DNA from: Dehalococcoidia bacterium
GTDB taxonomy: Bacteria; Chloroflexota; Dehalococcoidia; GIF9; AB-539-J10
Assembly: GCA_030602865.1 (NCBI GenBank)
Contig: JAUVYX010000020.1
Coordinates: 1 to 9,212 of the forward strand
Direction: 5' to 3'
DNA length: 9,212 bases
A program made the position numbers and the translations under genes. A model generated the notes under the pieces. That model saw only the letters and a list, made by a program, of their open reading frames with translations. It did no database searches and had not been told where the DNA came from. Shown here one piece after another: positions 1 through 7,807 of the stretch. How positions within the stretch are numbered: the stretch's first letter is position 1; the number at the start of each line of letters is the position of its first letter.

Positions 1-332
1 ATTATAAGCTCCGGGCTAAAGTACTATGCCGACCAAAAAACCAAACCCCCACAGGAAGAGTAACGATTTAAACAACTTTTCCCAGGGAAATGATTATTGC
101 CACCCCTTAATATCTTTTTATAACAGCCTTTCAGTCACATCAATGCTGGATTTATTTCCGTTATCTGTCATCAGCTTTACAAACACCCGGTTCAGTTTAC
201 CACGATAGAGTATTACAGTATGCTTATTACCGTTGCCTCTAGAAACCTTATACTGGTTGACGCTATAATGGTTGATGAAAAATCCGAGGAGGGGCTGGAG
301 GGAAATTTTATTCAATTCCAATATATCAAGAC
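1..332. other. Non-coding or unresolved leader region before the P-type ATPase
   Basis: I see no confident gene in this stretch. A 67-codon minus-strand frame (118-321) would start at a TTG without a Shine-Dalgarno site. Its C-terminal half alternates hydrophobic and polar residues like beta strands, so it could be the remnant of a truncated gene, but I recognise no family. A TATAAT hexamer lies at 264-269 and a TATACT at 249-254, both on the + strand, but neither has a good -35 box at 16-18 bp. GGTTGA occurs twice, at 255-260 and 270-275. A purine-rich GGAGGGG run at 288-294 and GGAGGG at 297-302 are about 30 or more bases from the ATPase start, too far for ordinary initiation. Confidence 0.5.
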
Positions 333-3038
333 ATGGATATGACAGAGCACTGGCATAGTCTTAGCCAAGAGGAGATGCTGTCAGCGCTCAGTTCCAAGCG
401 TTCCGGACTTAGCATGGACCAGGCTGCCGAGCGTTTACAGCAGTACGGCCCTAATGAGCTTAAAGTAAAGAAAAAAACCTCTCCGGCAATAATTTTTTTC
501 AGACAATTCCTCAGCCCTCTAATATACGTACTTATGGCTGCAGCTATAATCTCTATTGTTGCTCAGCACTTCATCGATGCCTGGGTAATAATGGCAGTTC
601 TTGTGGTCAACGCGATTATCGGTTTCCTGCAGGAGACAAGAGCAGAGAAAGCCATGGAGGCGCTGCTCCAGATGGCAGCCCCCAAGGCAAAGGTAAGGCG
701 GGACGGGAGTGTGAAGCAAATACCGGCCATGGAGACAGTTCCCGGTGATATATTCCTGCTTGAAACCGGAGATAAGGTACCGGCTGACGCGAGACTTCTG
801 GAGGTATCCAATCTAAAGATAGATGAAGCTGCGTTAACCGGCGAATCAATGCCAGTCGACAAAAATACTAAGCCCCTCACCGAGGCCACTACTGTGGCCG
901 ATAGAAAGAACATGATCTTCATGGGCACAATTGTTACCTATGGCAGGGCTACAGCAATAACGGTACGAACCGGTATGTCAACCGAAATAGGCAAGATAGC
1001 GACCGCCATTCAGGAGATAAAGCCAGAGAAGACCCCTCTCCAAAAGAGTATTGACAAACTAAGTAAGTACATTCTCCTCTTCGTACTCGGGATTGTTGCT
1101 ATACTGATTGCAGTTGGTTTTGTCCGGGGAATGCCCTGGCTGGATATATTCATGCTGGCGGTGGCAGCCTCCGTTTCAGCCATACCGGAGGGACTGCCAG
1201 CTGTCGTTACGGTAGTTCTGGCTATAGGCATGCAGAATATGGCCCGGCACAACGCCGTCATTCGTAAGCTGGCGGCGGTGGAGACCCTCGGCTCAGCCAC
1301 GGTCATCTGCTCGGATAAGACAGGGACTCTAACTCTGAACGAGATGACCGTACGCCGTCTTTACATCACCAATCAGCTTATTGAGGTAACTGGTGAGGGC
1401 TACAGTCCGCAAGGTGAATTCCGACAGAATGGGCAACTGCTGAATCCGGACAGCAATAAACGTCTGAGATTGCATCTGCAGATAGGGGCTCTGTGTAACG
1501 ATGCCTTGCTGACCTGCGAAAAAGATTTCTGCAGCATATATGGAGATCCGACTGAAGGTGCCCTGGTAGTGCTTGCTGCCAAGGCAGGTATGGATAAAGA
1601 AAAGCTGGAGAAGGGTTTTCCCCGTCTGGACGAAATACCTTTCCAGAGCGAAAAACAGTACATGGCTACCCTCCATCATCAAGACGGCGCTGGCAGGGTA
1701 GTATACCTTAAGGGGTCAGTAGAACGCGTCCTTTCTTTCAGCAAATATATGTTGTCTGAAGATGGAGTTGCTCCACTGGCCGACGATGATGCTCAGGCTA
1801 TTATGCAGACAAACAACGAGATGGCTGAACAGGCAATGAGGGTTATCGCTACTGCGTATGTCGAGTTGCCTGCTGAGACTGAAGAGCTTAGAGAGGAATA
1901 CATTAAGGGAAAACTGGTTTTCGTGGGTCTTGTGGGAATGGCTGACCCACCTCGCGAGGAAGCGAAGGAAGCAATAAAGTTGTGTAAGCAAGCTGGCATC
2001 AAGGTAGTTATGATTACCGGCGACAACAAGATTACGGCTGAATCGGTGGCTCATCAGCTTAACCTGCCACCTGGAAAAGCCGTCATCGGTACTGAGCTCC
2101 AGCAGATGAGTGACGAAGAACTCTCGCATCGCATAGAAGATATCTCGGTTTTTGCCCGTATTGAGCCACTGCACAAGCTCAGAATAGTCAATGCCTTCAA
2201 GAACCGTGGGCATACTGTGGCTATGACCGGCGATGGTGTCAACGATGCTCCCGCGCTGAAATCAGCAAATATTGGCATCGCAATGGGTATCACCGGCACA
2301 GGCGTTGCCAAGGAAGCCAGCGATATGGTGCTAACTGACGATAACTTTGCTACAGTGGTCTCGGCGGTGGACGAAGGCAGGGCAATCTTCAATCGGCTGC
2401 GCAATGTCGTTTTCTTTTTGCTGAGCACTAATTTTGGTGAGCTGCTGGCCTTGATACTCTGCGTCGGATTCATCGGCAAAGCACCGCTACTGCCGCTACA
2501 GATTATCTGGGTAAACCTGGTAACAGATACGGCCACTGGTATTCCCCTGGGGCTTGAGCCCAAATTTGGCGACGAACTCAAACAACCGCCGCGTCACCCA
2601 AAGGTCGGCCTGCTGTTTCCGGGCCTAATCCTTCGTATCTCTTTCATGGCAACGCTGATGGGGGTTGGCATCTTCCTTCTTTTCAACTGGGCCCAGTCGA
2701 GGATGAGTCTTGATGAAGCACGTACGGTAGCTTTCTGTACTATGGTTACCTTTGAATGGTTCCGGTCCTTCAGTGCACGATCAGATGAGCATACTGTACG
2801 TACACTTGGAGTGCTGCGTAATCGCTGGTTGGTCATCACCATTTCAATAGCTATCTTGTTGCAACTGGCAGTTGTCTATCTGCCGTTCATGCAGGCTGCC
2901 TTGAGCACGGTGCCTATCGGCATTGACCGCTGGGGCATTGCCGTTCTTGCCGGCGGAAGCCTTTATGTCATTGAAGAACTGCGCAAGACCTTCTTCCCCA
3001 AACTTTTCAGCCTGGGAAAGTGGAAACCACTACGCTAG
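333..3038 (+). CDS. Cation-transporting P-type ATPase, Ca2+ (type IIA/IIB) group
   Basis: A membrane pump of 901 residues, the usual length for the family, which couples ATP hydrolysis to cation (most likely Ca2+) export in exchange for protons. Domains in order: N-terminal cation-ATPase domain (about 5-75, [10 protein letters not shown] then YGPNEL at 38-43), M1-M2 helices (about 55-100), actuator domain with TGES at 169-172, M3-M4 (about 245-300) with PEGLPA at 285-290, phosphorylation site DKTGTLT with the acceptor Asp328, nucleotide-binding domain (GDPTE 404-408, KGS 460-462), hinge motifs TGDN 562-565 and GDGVND 633-638, then M5-M10. Residues matching SERCA Ca2+ ligands are present: Glu286 (M4), Asn700 and Glu703 (M5), Asn728, Thr731 and Asp732 (M6), Glu808 (M8). 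That supports Ca2+ rather than heavy metals or K+, but exact ion choice is inference. ATG 333 is the only plausible start: upstream codons reach a stop at 276 with no ATG, GTG or TTG. No Shine-Dalgarno lies close to it, which is odd. Confidence 0.95.
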   Translation: MDMTEHWHSLSQEEMLSALSSKRSGLSMDQAAERLQQYGPNELKVKKKTSPAIIFFRQFLSPLIYVLMAAAIISIVAQHFIDAWVIMAVLVVNAIIGFLQETRAEKAMEALLQMAAPKAKVRRDGSVKQIPAMETVPGDIFLLETGDKVPADARLLEVSNLKIDEAALTGESMPVDKNTKPLTEATTVADRKNMIFMGTIVTYGRATAITVRTGMSTEIGKIATAIQEIKPEKTPLQKSIDKLSKYILLFVLGIVAILIAVGFVRGMPWLDIFMLAVAASVSAIPEGLPAVVTVVLAIGMQNMARHNAVIRKLAAVETLGSATVICSDKTGTLTLNEMTVRRLYITNQLIEVTGEGYSPQGEFRQNGQLLNPDSNKRLRLHLQIGALCNDALLTCEKDFCSIYGDPTEGALVVLAAKAGMDKEKLEKGFPRLDEIPFQSEKQYMATLHHQDGAGRVVYLKGSVERVLSFSKYMLSEDGVAPLADDDAQAIMQTNNEMAEQAMRVIATAYVELPAETEELREEYIKGKLVFVGLVGMADPPREEAKEAIKLCKQAGIKVVMITGDNKITAESVAHQLNLPPGKAVIGTELQQMSDEELSHRIEDISVFARIEPLHKLRIVNAFKNRGHTVAMTGDGVNDAPALKSANIGIAMGITGTGVAKEASDMVLTDDNFATVVSAVDEGRAIFNRLRNVVFFLLSTNFGELLALILCVGFIGKAPLLPLQIIWVNLVTDTATGIPLGLEPKFGDELKQPPRHPKVGLLFPGLILRISFMATLMGVGIFLLFNWAQSRMSLDEARTVAFCTMVTFEWFRSFSARSDEHTVRTLGVLRNRWLVITISIAILLQLAVVYLPFMQAALSTVPIGIDRWGIAVLAGGSLYVIEELRKTFFPKLFSLGKWKPLR

Positions 3039-3078
3039 GCACGATAATAATACCGAAGCTGAGTCAAGAGAAACGATA

Positions 3079-3106
3079 CCCGCTGCAACCGCGGGCTATG
3101 TATAAT
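3079..3106 (+). promoter_or_regulatory. Small GC hairpin followed by a TATAAT box
   Basis: In the 90-bp gap between the ATPase stop and the ABC gene, CCCGC (3079-3083) pairs with GCGGG (3091-3095) around a 7-nt loop. A perfect TATAAT follows at 3101-3106. There is no T-run right after the stem, so it is a poor intrinsic terminator. The TATAAT lacks a recognisable -35 box, so it is only a candidate -10 for the ABC operon, whose start codon is 22 bp downstream. Confidence 0.25.
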
Positions 3107-3128
3107 TATTTAAGGACTCTAACAATAA

Positions 3129-4070
3129 ATGGGATATAATGAAGAGGATATCGCGAGAAATTCTGTCATTATTGTAAGTAATTTCCGCAAAGTCTACGGT
3201 GATTTAGTAGCTGTAGATGGCATCAGTTTTGAGGTGCAACGTGGCGAGATCTTTGGTCTTCTAGGGCCCAACGGCGCGGGTAAGACCAGCACGCTGGAAA
3301 CTCTTGAAGGGCTGCGTGCTTCCGATGGCGGCATTTTACAGGTAATGGGAGTAGACCCCACACGAGAGTCGCGCAAGCTGAAGAACCTGATCGGCGTCCA
3401 ATTACAGACTTCGGGGCTCCCAGACAGCATGCGTGTCGATGAGGCGATGAAATTCTTCTGTGCCTACCATGGCGTTGCTCCCCGTTATGATGCACTTAAG
3501 CGTCTGGGACTATCGGATAAAATGAACTCACCATATTACATGCTTTCTACCGGCTTACAGCGACGTCTGGCTCTTGCCGTAGCGTTGGCCCACAATCCAC
3601 CCGTTGTGCTTTTGGACGAGCCGACTGCTGGCCTTGACGTCCCATCTCGCATCGAGCTTCATGACCTGATGCATGAATTGCAGGCAGAGGGAACCACCAT
3701 CATCTTAGCTACTCATGACATGGCCGAAGCAGAAAAAATGGCCGATCGTGTTGCTATTTTGCTGCGTGGCAGGATTGTCGCCACTGGCACCCCCCGAGAA
3801 CTGACCGCAACCGGTGCTGGCCTCACTAAAGTCTCGGCTCGTACAGGAGGAACTAGTCTGTCTGAACCAGATATTAGCTTCCCTGCCGTCAGTCAACAGG
3901 TGTTCAAAGATAACTATGCCATCTACTACAGCTCTGATCCTGGCCCCACAGTTTCGGCCATCATTGCCCACATCGAAGCGCAGGGCGACACGCTGATTGA
4001 TTTGCGAGTGGAGCGCCCCTCCCTTGAAGAGCGTTTCCTGGAAATCACCGGTACAGGAGCTGTCCAATGA
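3129..4070 (+). CDS. ABC-2 type exporter, ATP-binding subunit
   Basis: A cytoplasmic ATPase of 313 residues that energises an ABC exporter of the drug/lipid/Na+ (ABC-2, DRR/NatA-like) class. Visible motifs: Walker A GPNGAGKT at 46-53, Q-loop Gln91, signature LSTGL at 139-143 followed by QRRLALA, Walker B VVLLDEPTAGLD at 159-170, and the H-loop His196 in ATHDMAEAE. The C-terminal extension ends with PSLEERFLEITG (297-308), a hallmark of ABC-2 export ATPases. The signature departs from LSGGQ, but STG variants are common in this subfamily. ATG 3129 is preceded by AAGGA at 3112-3116, a rather long 12-nt spacing. The stop overlaps the permease start (ATGA), so the two are one operon and a complex. 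The substrate cannot be read from the sequence. Confidence 0.93.
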   Translation: MGYNEEDIARNSVIIVSNFRKVYGDLVAVDGISFEVQRGEIFGLLGPNGAGKTSTLETLEGLRASDGGILQVMGVDPTRESRKLKNLIGVQLQTSGLPDSMRVDEAMKFFCAYHGVAPRYDALKRLGLSDKMNSPYYMLSTGLQRRLALAVALAHNPPVVLLDEPTAGLDVPSRIELHDLMHELQAEGTTIILATHDMAEAEKMADRVAILLRGRIVATGTPRELTATGAGLTKVSARTGGTSLSEPDISFPAVSQQVFKDNYAIYYSSDPGPTVSAIIAHIEAQGDTLIDLRVERPSLEERFLEITGTGAVQ

Positions 4071-4876
4071 ACGCTTTTGCTAACCATTTTTCCTTTGAAT
4101 TCCGCACTGGTATTCGTGACAAGACCTTGCTCTTGATGAACTATCTCTTCCCGCTAGGACTTTATGCCATGCTGGGATTTCTTATGACGGAACTCAACCC
4201 ACTTTTTGTCGAGACTATGATTCCTGCAATGATCATCGTCGCAATCATGTCGGGTACAGTACTTAGCTTACCCAATCCACTGGTAACAGCGCGAGAGGCC
4301 GGCATCTTTCGCAGTTACAAGATAAATGGTATACCGACAATCTCGATTCTGACTATACCGACGCTGACAACAATATCGCATATGGTAGTCGTATCGATGA
4401 TAATCACCGCTACTGCACCCCTATTTTTCAGTGCGCCAACACCTGTCAACTGGCCCGGTTTCATCCTATTTTTCCTGCTGGCGGCCTTTTCCCACGCCGG
4501 ACTTGGCATGCTAATCAGTGTGATTTCATCCAGTGCACGTGCTGTTGTGCTATGGTCGCAACTGCTTTTCTTGCCATCAATGATGATAGGCGGTCTGATG
4601 ATACCTTATAGTATGTTACCCGGTGCTCTCAGCAAGGTTGCATTGCTCTTGCCTGCTACTCACACCATGAATGTCTTTCAAGGGTTAGCCCAGAATCAAG
4701 TTACTGCTTTTAACCCGCTCTGGTCAGTCCTTATCTTGCTTGCAGGAGGCATATTGTCGTTTGGACTGGCGAACTATCTCTTCTGCTGGGATAGCCATAA
4801 TACTGCGCGACGTGGACATCCCGCATTGGCTTTGCTGGCTCTGCTGCCCTGCGCTGTAGGAATAGTCTTGCTATAG
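4067..4876 (+). CDS. ABC-2 type exporter, membrane permease subunit
   Basis: A polytopic inner-membrane protein of 269 residues, partner of the ATPase just upstream. It overlaps that gene by 4 bp (ATGA) and has AGGAG at 4055-4059, 7 nt before its ATG, so coupled translation is likely. Hydrophobic segments lie at about 21-40, 52-68, 93-122, 131-153, 158-180, 218-240 and 251-269. That is the six-helix ABC-2 core plus an extra C-terminal hydrophobic segment. The cytosolic loop TAREAGIFRSYKINGIP (74-90) matches the ABC-2 'RE.G' coupling region. The family includes drug, lipid, polysaccharide and Na+ exporters, and the substrate here is unknown. No terminator is obvious after the stop. Confidence 0.9.
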   Translation: MNAFANHFSFEFRTGIRDKTLLLMNYLFPLGLYAMLGFLMTELNPLFVETMIPAMIIVAIMSGTVLSLPNPLVTAREAGIFRSYKINGIPTISILTIPTLTTISHMVVVSMIITATAPLFFSAPTPVNWPGFILFFLLAAFSHAGLGMLISVISSSARAVVLWSQLLFLPSMMIGGLMIPYSMLPGALSKVALLLPATHTMNVFQGLAQNQVTAFNPLWSVLILLAGGILSFGLANYLFCWDSHNTARRGHPALALLALLPCAVGIVLL

Positions 4877-4980
4877 TGTTCAAAAGAATGGAACAGGCAG
4901 ACTCAAGGCTTGTCTGGTACGCTCTTTATTAGCAAGGTTCGGGTAGCGATGGTAGAATCTGTTGGGAGGGAAATGATACC

Positions 4981-5616
4981 ATGACTTCTTTTGGTGATTT
5001 CATGCTGTTTATTGGCTCTGTTGCAGCTATATCGCTCACCGGCGTAATGATGCCGGGGCCGGTCACTGCCATTACCATTACGAAAGGGGCTCAACATAAA
5101 ACGGCAGGTGCACTTATTGCTGTCGGTCATGGCATGATCGAATTTCCCCTGATTGTGCTAATCTACCTCGGCTTCGCCCGCTTCCTCATTATTCCGGAAG
5201 TGAAAATGTCCGTGAGTTTGGTGGGAGGGTTAGTGCTCATCTGGATGGCGGTATATATTTTTAGAACCAAGCCCACCTTATTCAATGAGCATAAGAAATC
5301 ATCACAGAATTGTGTTGTTGCAGGTTTAGCCACGACTGCTGCCACTCCATACTTTTTCCTATGGTGGGCAACTGTTGGTTTGGCGCTCCTTGCAAATGCT
5401 CGTATTTTCGGAATTATGGGGGTAGTCGCACTGGGAGTAACTCACTGGCTTATCGATCTTAGCTGGCTCTACTTTATTTCATGGCTAGTATTCAAGTCAA
5501 AACATTTGTGGACAGAAAGAGTGCATCGCCTTGTGTTCGCCGGATGTGCGATTGTCCTGGCCGGATTCGGAGTTTGGTTTATATTCTCTGGTATTAGCTT
5601 CGCTCTTGCCTCTTAA
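4981..5616 (+). CDS. LysE/RhtB-family amino-acid (or small metabolite) exporter
   Basis: An integral membrane protein of 211 residues, the standard LysE-family length. Family marks: SLTGVMMPGP near the N-terminus with the PGP at 25-27, a GHGMIE turn at 49-54 after the first re-entrant helix, a variable loop at about 95-110 rich in Lys and Ser, and ATTAATPYFFLWWATVG at 117-133, where LysE proteins carry the second conserved Pro/Trp segment. About six hydrophobic helices are visible (8-27, 43-70, 77-94, 113-138, 143-170, 185-208). Members export lysine, homoserine, threonine or other metabolites down the proton gradient; the substrate here is not predictable. ATG 4981 follows GGGAGGG at 4964-4970. 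It lies 104 bp after the ABC permease on the same strand, so an operon is possible, and it converges with the SMP-30 gene. Confidence 0.9.
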   Translation: MTSFGDFMLFIGSVAAISLTGVMMPGPVTAITITKGAQHKTAGALIAVGHGMIEFPLIVLIYLGFARFLIIPEVKMSVSLVGGLVLIWMAVYIFRTKPTLFNEHKKSSQNCVVAGLATTAATPYFFLWWATVGLALLANARIFGIMGVVALGVTHWLIDLSWLYFISWLVFKSKHLWTERVHRLVFAGCAIVLAGFGVWFIFSGISFALAS

Positions 5617-5699
5617 CTACGTCAATAAGATATGCAGGGATAAAAAAGAGAGACCCTCGGCATTTTCAAAGAGCATCTATAGAGATATTGTTGACTAAC

Positions 5700-6560
5700 T
5701 CACCCAGCAAACTTAGGTTCCGGCAAACCCTTCACATCAGTCTGGATGCGAAATAAGTCTCCGGCGAATGGTGCCTGTTTTCCTTTATCTACGTTCCACC
5801 CGGTGGTCACATACAGTTCATCAAGATTGTCGCCACCAAAGATACAGCTCAGAGTAAATGGTGTAGGCATACGTATCTCCCTGTCTACCTTGCCTGCAGG
5901 GTCATATCTGACTACCTTATAATCTTTGCACAACGCACACCAGACATACCCCTCTCTGTCTACGGTCAACCCATCGGGATCAATATTCTCTGAAAACTGT
6001 ACGAAATTCCTTCTATTTGAGATATTCCCTGATTCACTGTGGAAATCGTAAGCATAGATGACGTGTTTCTTTGTATCATTATAGTACATGGTCTTATCAT
6101 CGGGGCTCCATCCAATTCCATTTGATAGTATTATCCCTGTCTCCATTGTATGAACCGTTCCGTCAGGGTCGAGTCGATAAAGAGAGCCCGCGGCTTCATT
6201 GCTTCCTTCAATCATAGTTCCGGCCCAGAAGCGCCCCTTCCTGTCCACCTTCCCATCATTAAATCGCGTCCGTTTGTTGTTCGCCTCCGGATCAACTATG
6301 AAATCAAGCTTGCCGCTTTTTGTATCCCAAAAAGCAAAACCGTCTCTGGTGGCCAAGATCAGCCCACCGGAAGCCCTAAACGATAGTGCTCCAATAGGAA
6401 TACCCGTATTGAATATTTCGTAAGTTCCTTTTGCCGGCCAATACCGATAGATAGTACCCGGCCAGAGATCAATCCAGTACAAAGCCTTCTCTTCGACGTT
6501 CCACTGTGGACTTTCTCCCAGATTATTATTTAAGGTCAATATATGTTCTACTTCGTACAC
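5700..6560 (-). CDS. SMP-30/gluconolactonase/LRE family protein
   Basis: A 286-residue six-bladed beta-propeller hydrolase, close to the family norm of about 290-300. SMP-30 proteins are divalent-metal-dependent lactonases that open sugar lactones such as gluconolactone. The metal and active-site residues known from the family are present: Glu16 in LGESP, Asn101 in RFNDGK (99-104), Asn147 in SNGIGWSPD and Asp196 in DPDGLTVD. The repeated blade motif (GR.WAGTM, GYVWCAL, LYRLDPDG) is clear. There is no signal peptide, so it is probably cytoplasmic. The start is a GTG (6558-6560 on the plus strand as CAC), chosen because AAGGAG on the minus strand (6567-6572) sits 6 nt ahead. It is transcribed away from the NTF2-like gene across a palindrome-rich divergent region. 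The true substrate is uncertain; xylono-, glucono- and other lactones are all possible. Confidence 0.92.
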   Translation of the reverse strand: MYEVEHILTLNNNLGESPQWNVEEKALYWIDLWPGTIYRYWPAKGTYEIFNTGIPIGALSFRASGGLILATRDGFAFWDTKSGKLDFIVDPEANNKRTRFNDGKVDRKGRFWAGTMIEGSNEAAGSLYRLDPDGTVHTMETGIILSNGIGWSPDDKTMYYNDTKKHVIYAYDFHSESGNISNRRNFVQFSENIDPDGLTVDREGYVWCALCKDYKVVRYDPAGKVDREIRMPTPFTLSCIFGGDNLDELYVTTGWNVDKGKQAPFAGDLFRIQTDVKGLPEPKFAG

Positions 6561-6576
6561 TTTTCGCTCCTTTTCA

Positions 6577-6594
6577 CTAGAGGGTTATCTCTAG
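6577..6594. repeat. Inverted repeat CTAGAG-N6-CTCTAG just upstream of the SMP-30 gene
   Basis: CTAGAG (6577-6582) and CTCTAG (6589-6594) are perfect inverted copies around GGTTAT. On the minus strand the element sits directly upstream of the SMP-30 Shine-Dalgarno. It could be a repressor operator or, if transcribed, a hairpin in the 5' leader that affects translation. Its right half belongs to a 9-bp motif (TATCTCTAG) that recurs in inverse orientation at 6756-6764. Confidence 0.45.
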
Positions 6595-6601
6595 AATATT
6601 C

Positions 6602-6643
6602 GTTAAGTAAACTTATTTATATCTTATAGTTTTTATACTTAAC
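6602..6643. repeat. 8-bp inverted repeat GTTAAGTA / TACTTAAC with 34-bp centre spacing
   Basis: GTTAAGTA at 6602-6609 is repeated as its exact reverse complement at 6636-6643. The centres are 34 bp apart, close to three helical turns, with an AT-rich core between. This arrangement would suit two half-sites of a dimeric or looping regulator of the divergent SMP-30 and NTF2-like genes. The functional reading is inference. Confidence 0.4.
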
Positions 6644-6663
6644 TAGTCAGCAATAGTGGTGTT

Positions 6664-6675
6664 ATCTTATAAGAT
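6664..6675. repeat. Perfect 12-bp palindrome ATCTTATAAGAT
   Basis: A self-complementary 12-mer in the middle of the divergent intergenic region. A partial copy, ATCTTATA, lies at 6621-6628. It could be a protein-binding site; in AT-rich DNA chance occurrence is possible. Confidence 0.35.
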
Positions 6676-6705
6676 TCTCTATAGGGTAGCAACTCACAAT
6701 AACTC

Positions 6706-6735
6706 TTGTTAACAAATAGTGACAGCTTTTATACT
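6706..6735 (+). promoter_or_regulatory. Candidate promoter for the NTF2-like gene
   Basis: TTGTTA (6706-6711) as the -35 box and TATACT (6730-6735) as the -10 box are separated by 18 bp, giving a transcript start near 6742 and a leader of about 70 nt. The -35 box lies within a perfect 10-bp palindrome TTGTTAACAA (6706-6715), which could be an operator. A second possible -10 hexamer, TATAAT at 6771-6776, has no good -35 partner. Confidence 0.4.
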
Positions 6736-6811
6736 ATGGTTAGCCCTACATCTAGCTAGAGATACTTTGATATAATTAACATGAAACGGGCCTACTAAAT
6801 TGGAGGTTTAT

Positions 6812-7240
6812 ATGACAGATCCAGCACAGGAAGCAATTGCTACTTTCCACAGATGGAATAATGCCTGGAATGCTCGTGATATTGAAACACAGATTGCCCA
6901 GATGCATTTCCCTACTCTACGACTAGCCGAAAACAGGTTTCACTGGTGGGAGACTGCTGATGACTTCCGGGCAATTCAAGATGAAATAACAGAGAAACTA
7001 AAAGTGGAAGGGTGGCACCATACCAGTACACTGTCGATTAAAGCAGTTCAGGCAAGTGCAGACAAGGTCCACCTGGTTATACGACAATCACGTCAACACG
7101 CAGATGGCACTGAATATAACGGGTTCGACACCCTCTGGATATTTACGAAACTCGATGGTCGTTGGGGAGTGCAATTCCGTTCGTCTTTCCTGACCAATAC
7201 TGAGGTTAATGAGTTAGGCGCGGCTTCACCATTACCTTAG
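6812..7240 (+). CDS. NTF2-like / SnoaL-type small protein
   Basis: A 142-residue soluble protein with the NTF2-like fold pattern. An N-terminal helix AIATFHRWNNAWNARDIETQ (8-27) with the typical 'W...D.e' spacing is followed by a conserved-looking loop (HFPTLRLAENRFHWW, 32-46), a helix (about 49-66) and then the beta-sheet strands WHHTSTLSIKAVQ, KVHLVIRQSRQ, YNGFDTLWIFTKLDGRWGVQFRSSF. Proteins of this fold serve as polyketide cyclases, dehydratases, isomerases or ligand-binding proteins; no catalytic set can be assigned here. The ATG at 6812 is preferred over the TTG at 6800 because GGAGG (6802-6806) lies 5 nt upstream of the ATG and overlaps the upstream codons. It is divergent from the SMP-30 gene and may share its control region. 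Confidence 0.82.
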   Translation: MTDPAQEAIATFHRWNNAWNARDIETQIAQMHFPTLRLAENRFHWWETADDFRAIQDEITEKLKVEGWHHTSTLSIKAVQASADKVHLVIRQSRQHADGTEYNGFDTLWIFTKLDGRWGVQFRSSFLTNTEVNELGAASPLP

Positions 7241-7492
7241 AGTGAGCCACCGAGACTGGACACATCAGGTTATGATGATTTAGCAGGGCCAAAATATCCT
7301 GTATCATTGCCTTTCTCTATGCATGAGCATGTATATAAATTCCACAAGAGATGGTAGCGCTTCAATTTCTTGGGCCCAAATTTATGGCAGCAAGACTCCT
7401 TTTAACAATTATTTTTATAGTTATTATGCAAGTACCTATAGAACAACTAATCAAATGGAGCGATAGCAAACAAATCTCAGGAGGTGAAGAGG
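7241..7492. other. Intergenic region, no gene seen
   Basis: This stretch holds the shift from moderate-GC to AT-rich sequence. A perfect 10-bp palindrome TTGGGCCCAA lies at 7370-7379. An AT-rich tract at 7401-7427 contains TATAGT (7416-7421) and TATTAT (7422-7427) but no convincing -35 box. The Shine-Dalgarno AGGAGG of the next gene is at 7479-7484. No open frame with coding character is seen on either strand. Confidence 0.5.
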
Positions 7493-7798
7493 ATGCAAGT
7501 ATTTGATATTAAAGCTATGGCGGTACATCCGTACGAGGAAAGGGATAGAAATATCTTTTATAAGGCTAAGGAATTTAAAGCAAGAATTATTGAGCTTCCA
7601 GCTGGTGGAGAGATGCCAACTTGTGAAATGACTTCTCATGTTATTTTCTATTTTATTGAGGGTGCAGCAGAAGTAATGGTTAATCAAGAAAAAGTAAATA
7701 TTAAAGAAGGACAGTGTCTTATTACTGAACCAGCAACACTATCGATGAAGACAAATGATGGTGTCAAGATAATGGGTATACAGGTGGTGAAAAATTGA
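7493..7798 (+). CDS. Small single-domain cupin-like protein with degenerate metal motif
   Basis: A 101-residue protein with the double-stranded beta-helix pattern of a minimal cupin. The strand and turn order fits: KARIIELPAGGEMP (29-42), SHVIFYFIEGAAEVMVNQEKVNIKEGQCLITEP (48-80), ATLSMKTNDGVKIMGIQVV. In standard cupins motif 1 carries HxH plus a Glu and motif 2 a His. Here the HxH position reads Cys44-Glu-Met46, with His49 shifted, and the motif 2 His is Ser84. Classical metal binding is therefore doubtful; a sensor, binding or structural role, or a Cys/Met/His site, are alternatives. The start is the ATG at 7493, 8 nt after AGGAGG (7479-7484); an in-frame GTG at 7484 overlaps that Shine-Dalgarno and is rejected. 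Codon use is AT-rich, unlike the genes to the left. Confidence 0.8.
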   Translation: MQVFDIKAMAVHPYEERDRNIFYKAKEFKARIIELPAGGEMPTCEMTSHVIFYFIEGAAEVMVNQEKVNIKEGQCLITEPATLSMKTNDGVKIMGIQVVKN

Positions 7799-7807
7799 AA
7801 GCAACGT

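Noticed and set aside
26..208. 60-codon plus-strand open frame at the left edge
   Set aside because: No ribosome site, composition unlike a protein, and overlaps the opposite frame; probably chance.
257..269. TTGACG followed by TATAAT upstream of the ATPase
   Set aside because: The two hexamers are only 1 bp apart, so they cannot be the -35 and -10 of one promoter.
118..321. 67-codon minus-strand open frame before the ATPase
   Set aside because: TTG start without a Shine-Dalgarno site and no recognised family. The strand-like pattern in its second half is suggestive, so a decayed gene fragment is possible, but it is not supported well enough to call.
3564..3584. ABC signature LSTGL instead of LSGGQ as a sign of inactivation
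   Set aside because: STG-type signatures are usual in NatA/DRR-like exporters, and all other ATPase motifs are intact.
4902..4920. CAGAC...GTCTG inverted repeat between the ABC permease and LysE genes
   Set aside because: Only a 5-bp stem with a 9-nt loop and no adjacent T-run; too weak to call a terminator.
5617..5699. Possible bidirectional terminator between the convergent LysE and SMP-30 genes
   Set aside because: Only a 4-bp ATCT/AGAT stem was found; no stable hairpin with flanking A/T runs is visible.
6781..6798. Five-codon leader peptide (MKRAY, stop) before the NTF2-like gene
   Set aside because: No ribosome site of its own and no attenuator-like structure downstream; likely chance.
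7401..7430. TAAC...GTTA pair before the cupin gene as a third attC-like site
   Set aside because: The arms beyond TAAC/GTTA do not pair, the element is only about 20 bp, and the tract is simply AT-rich.
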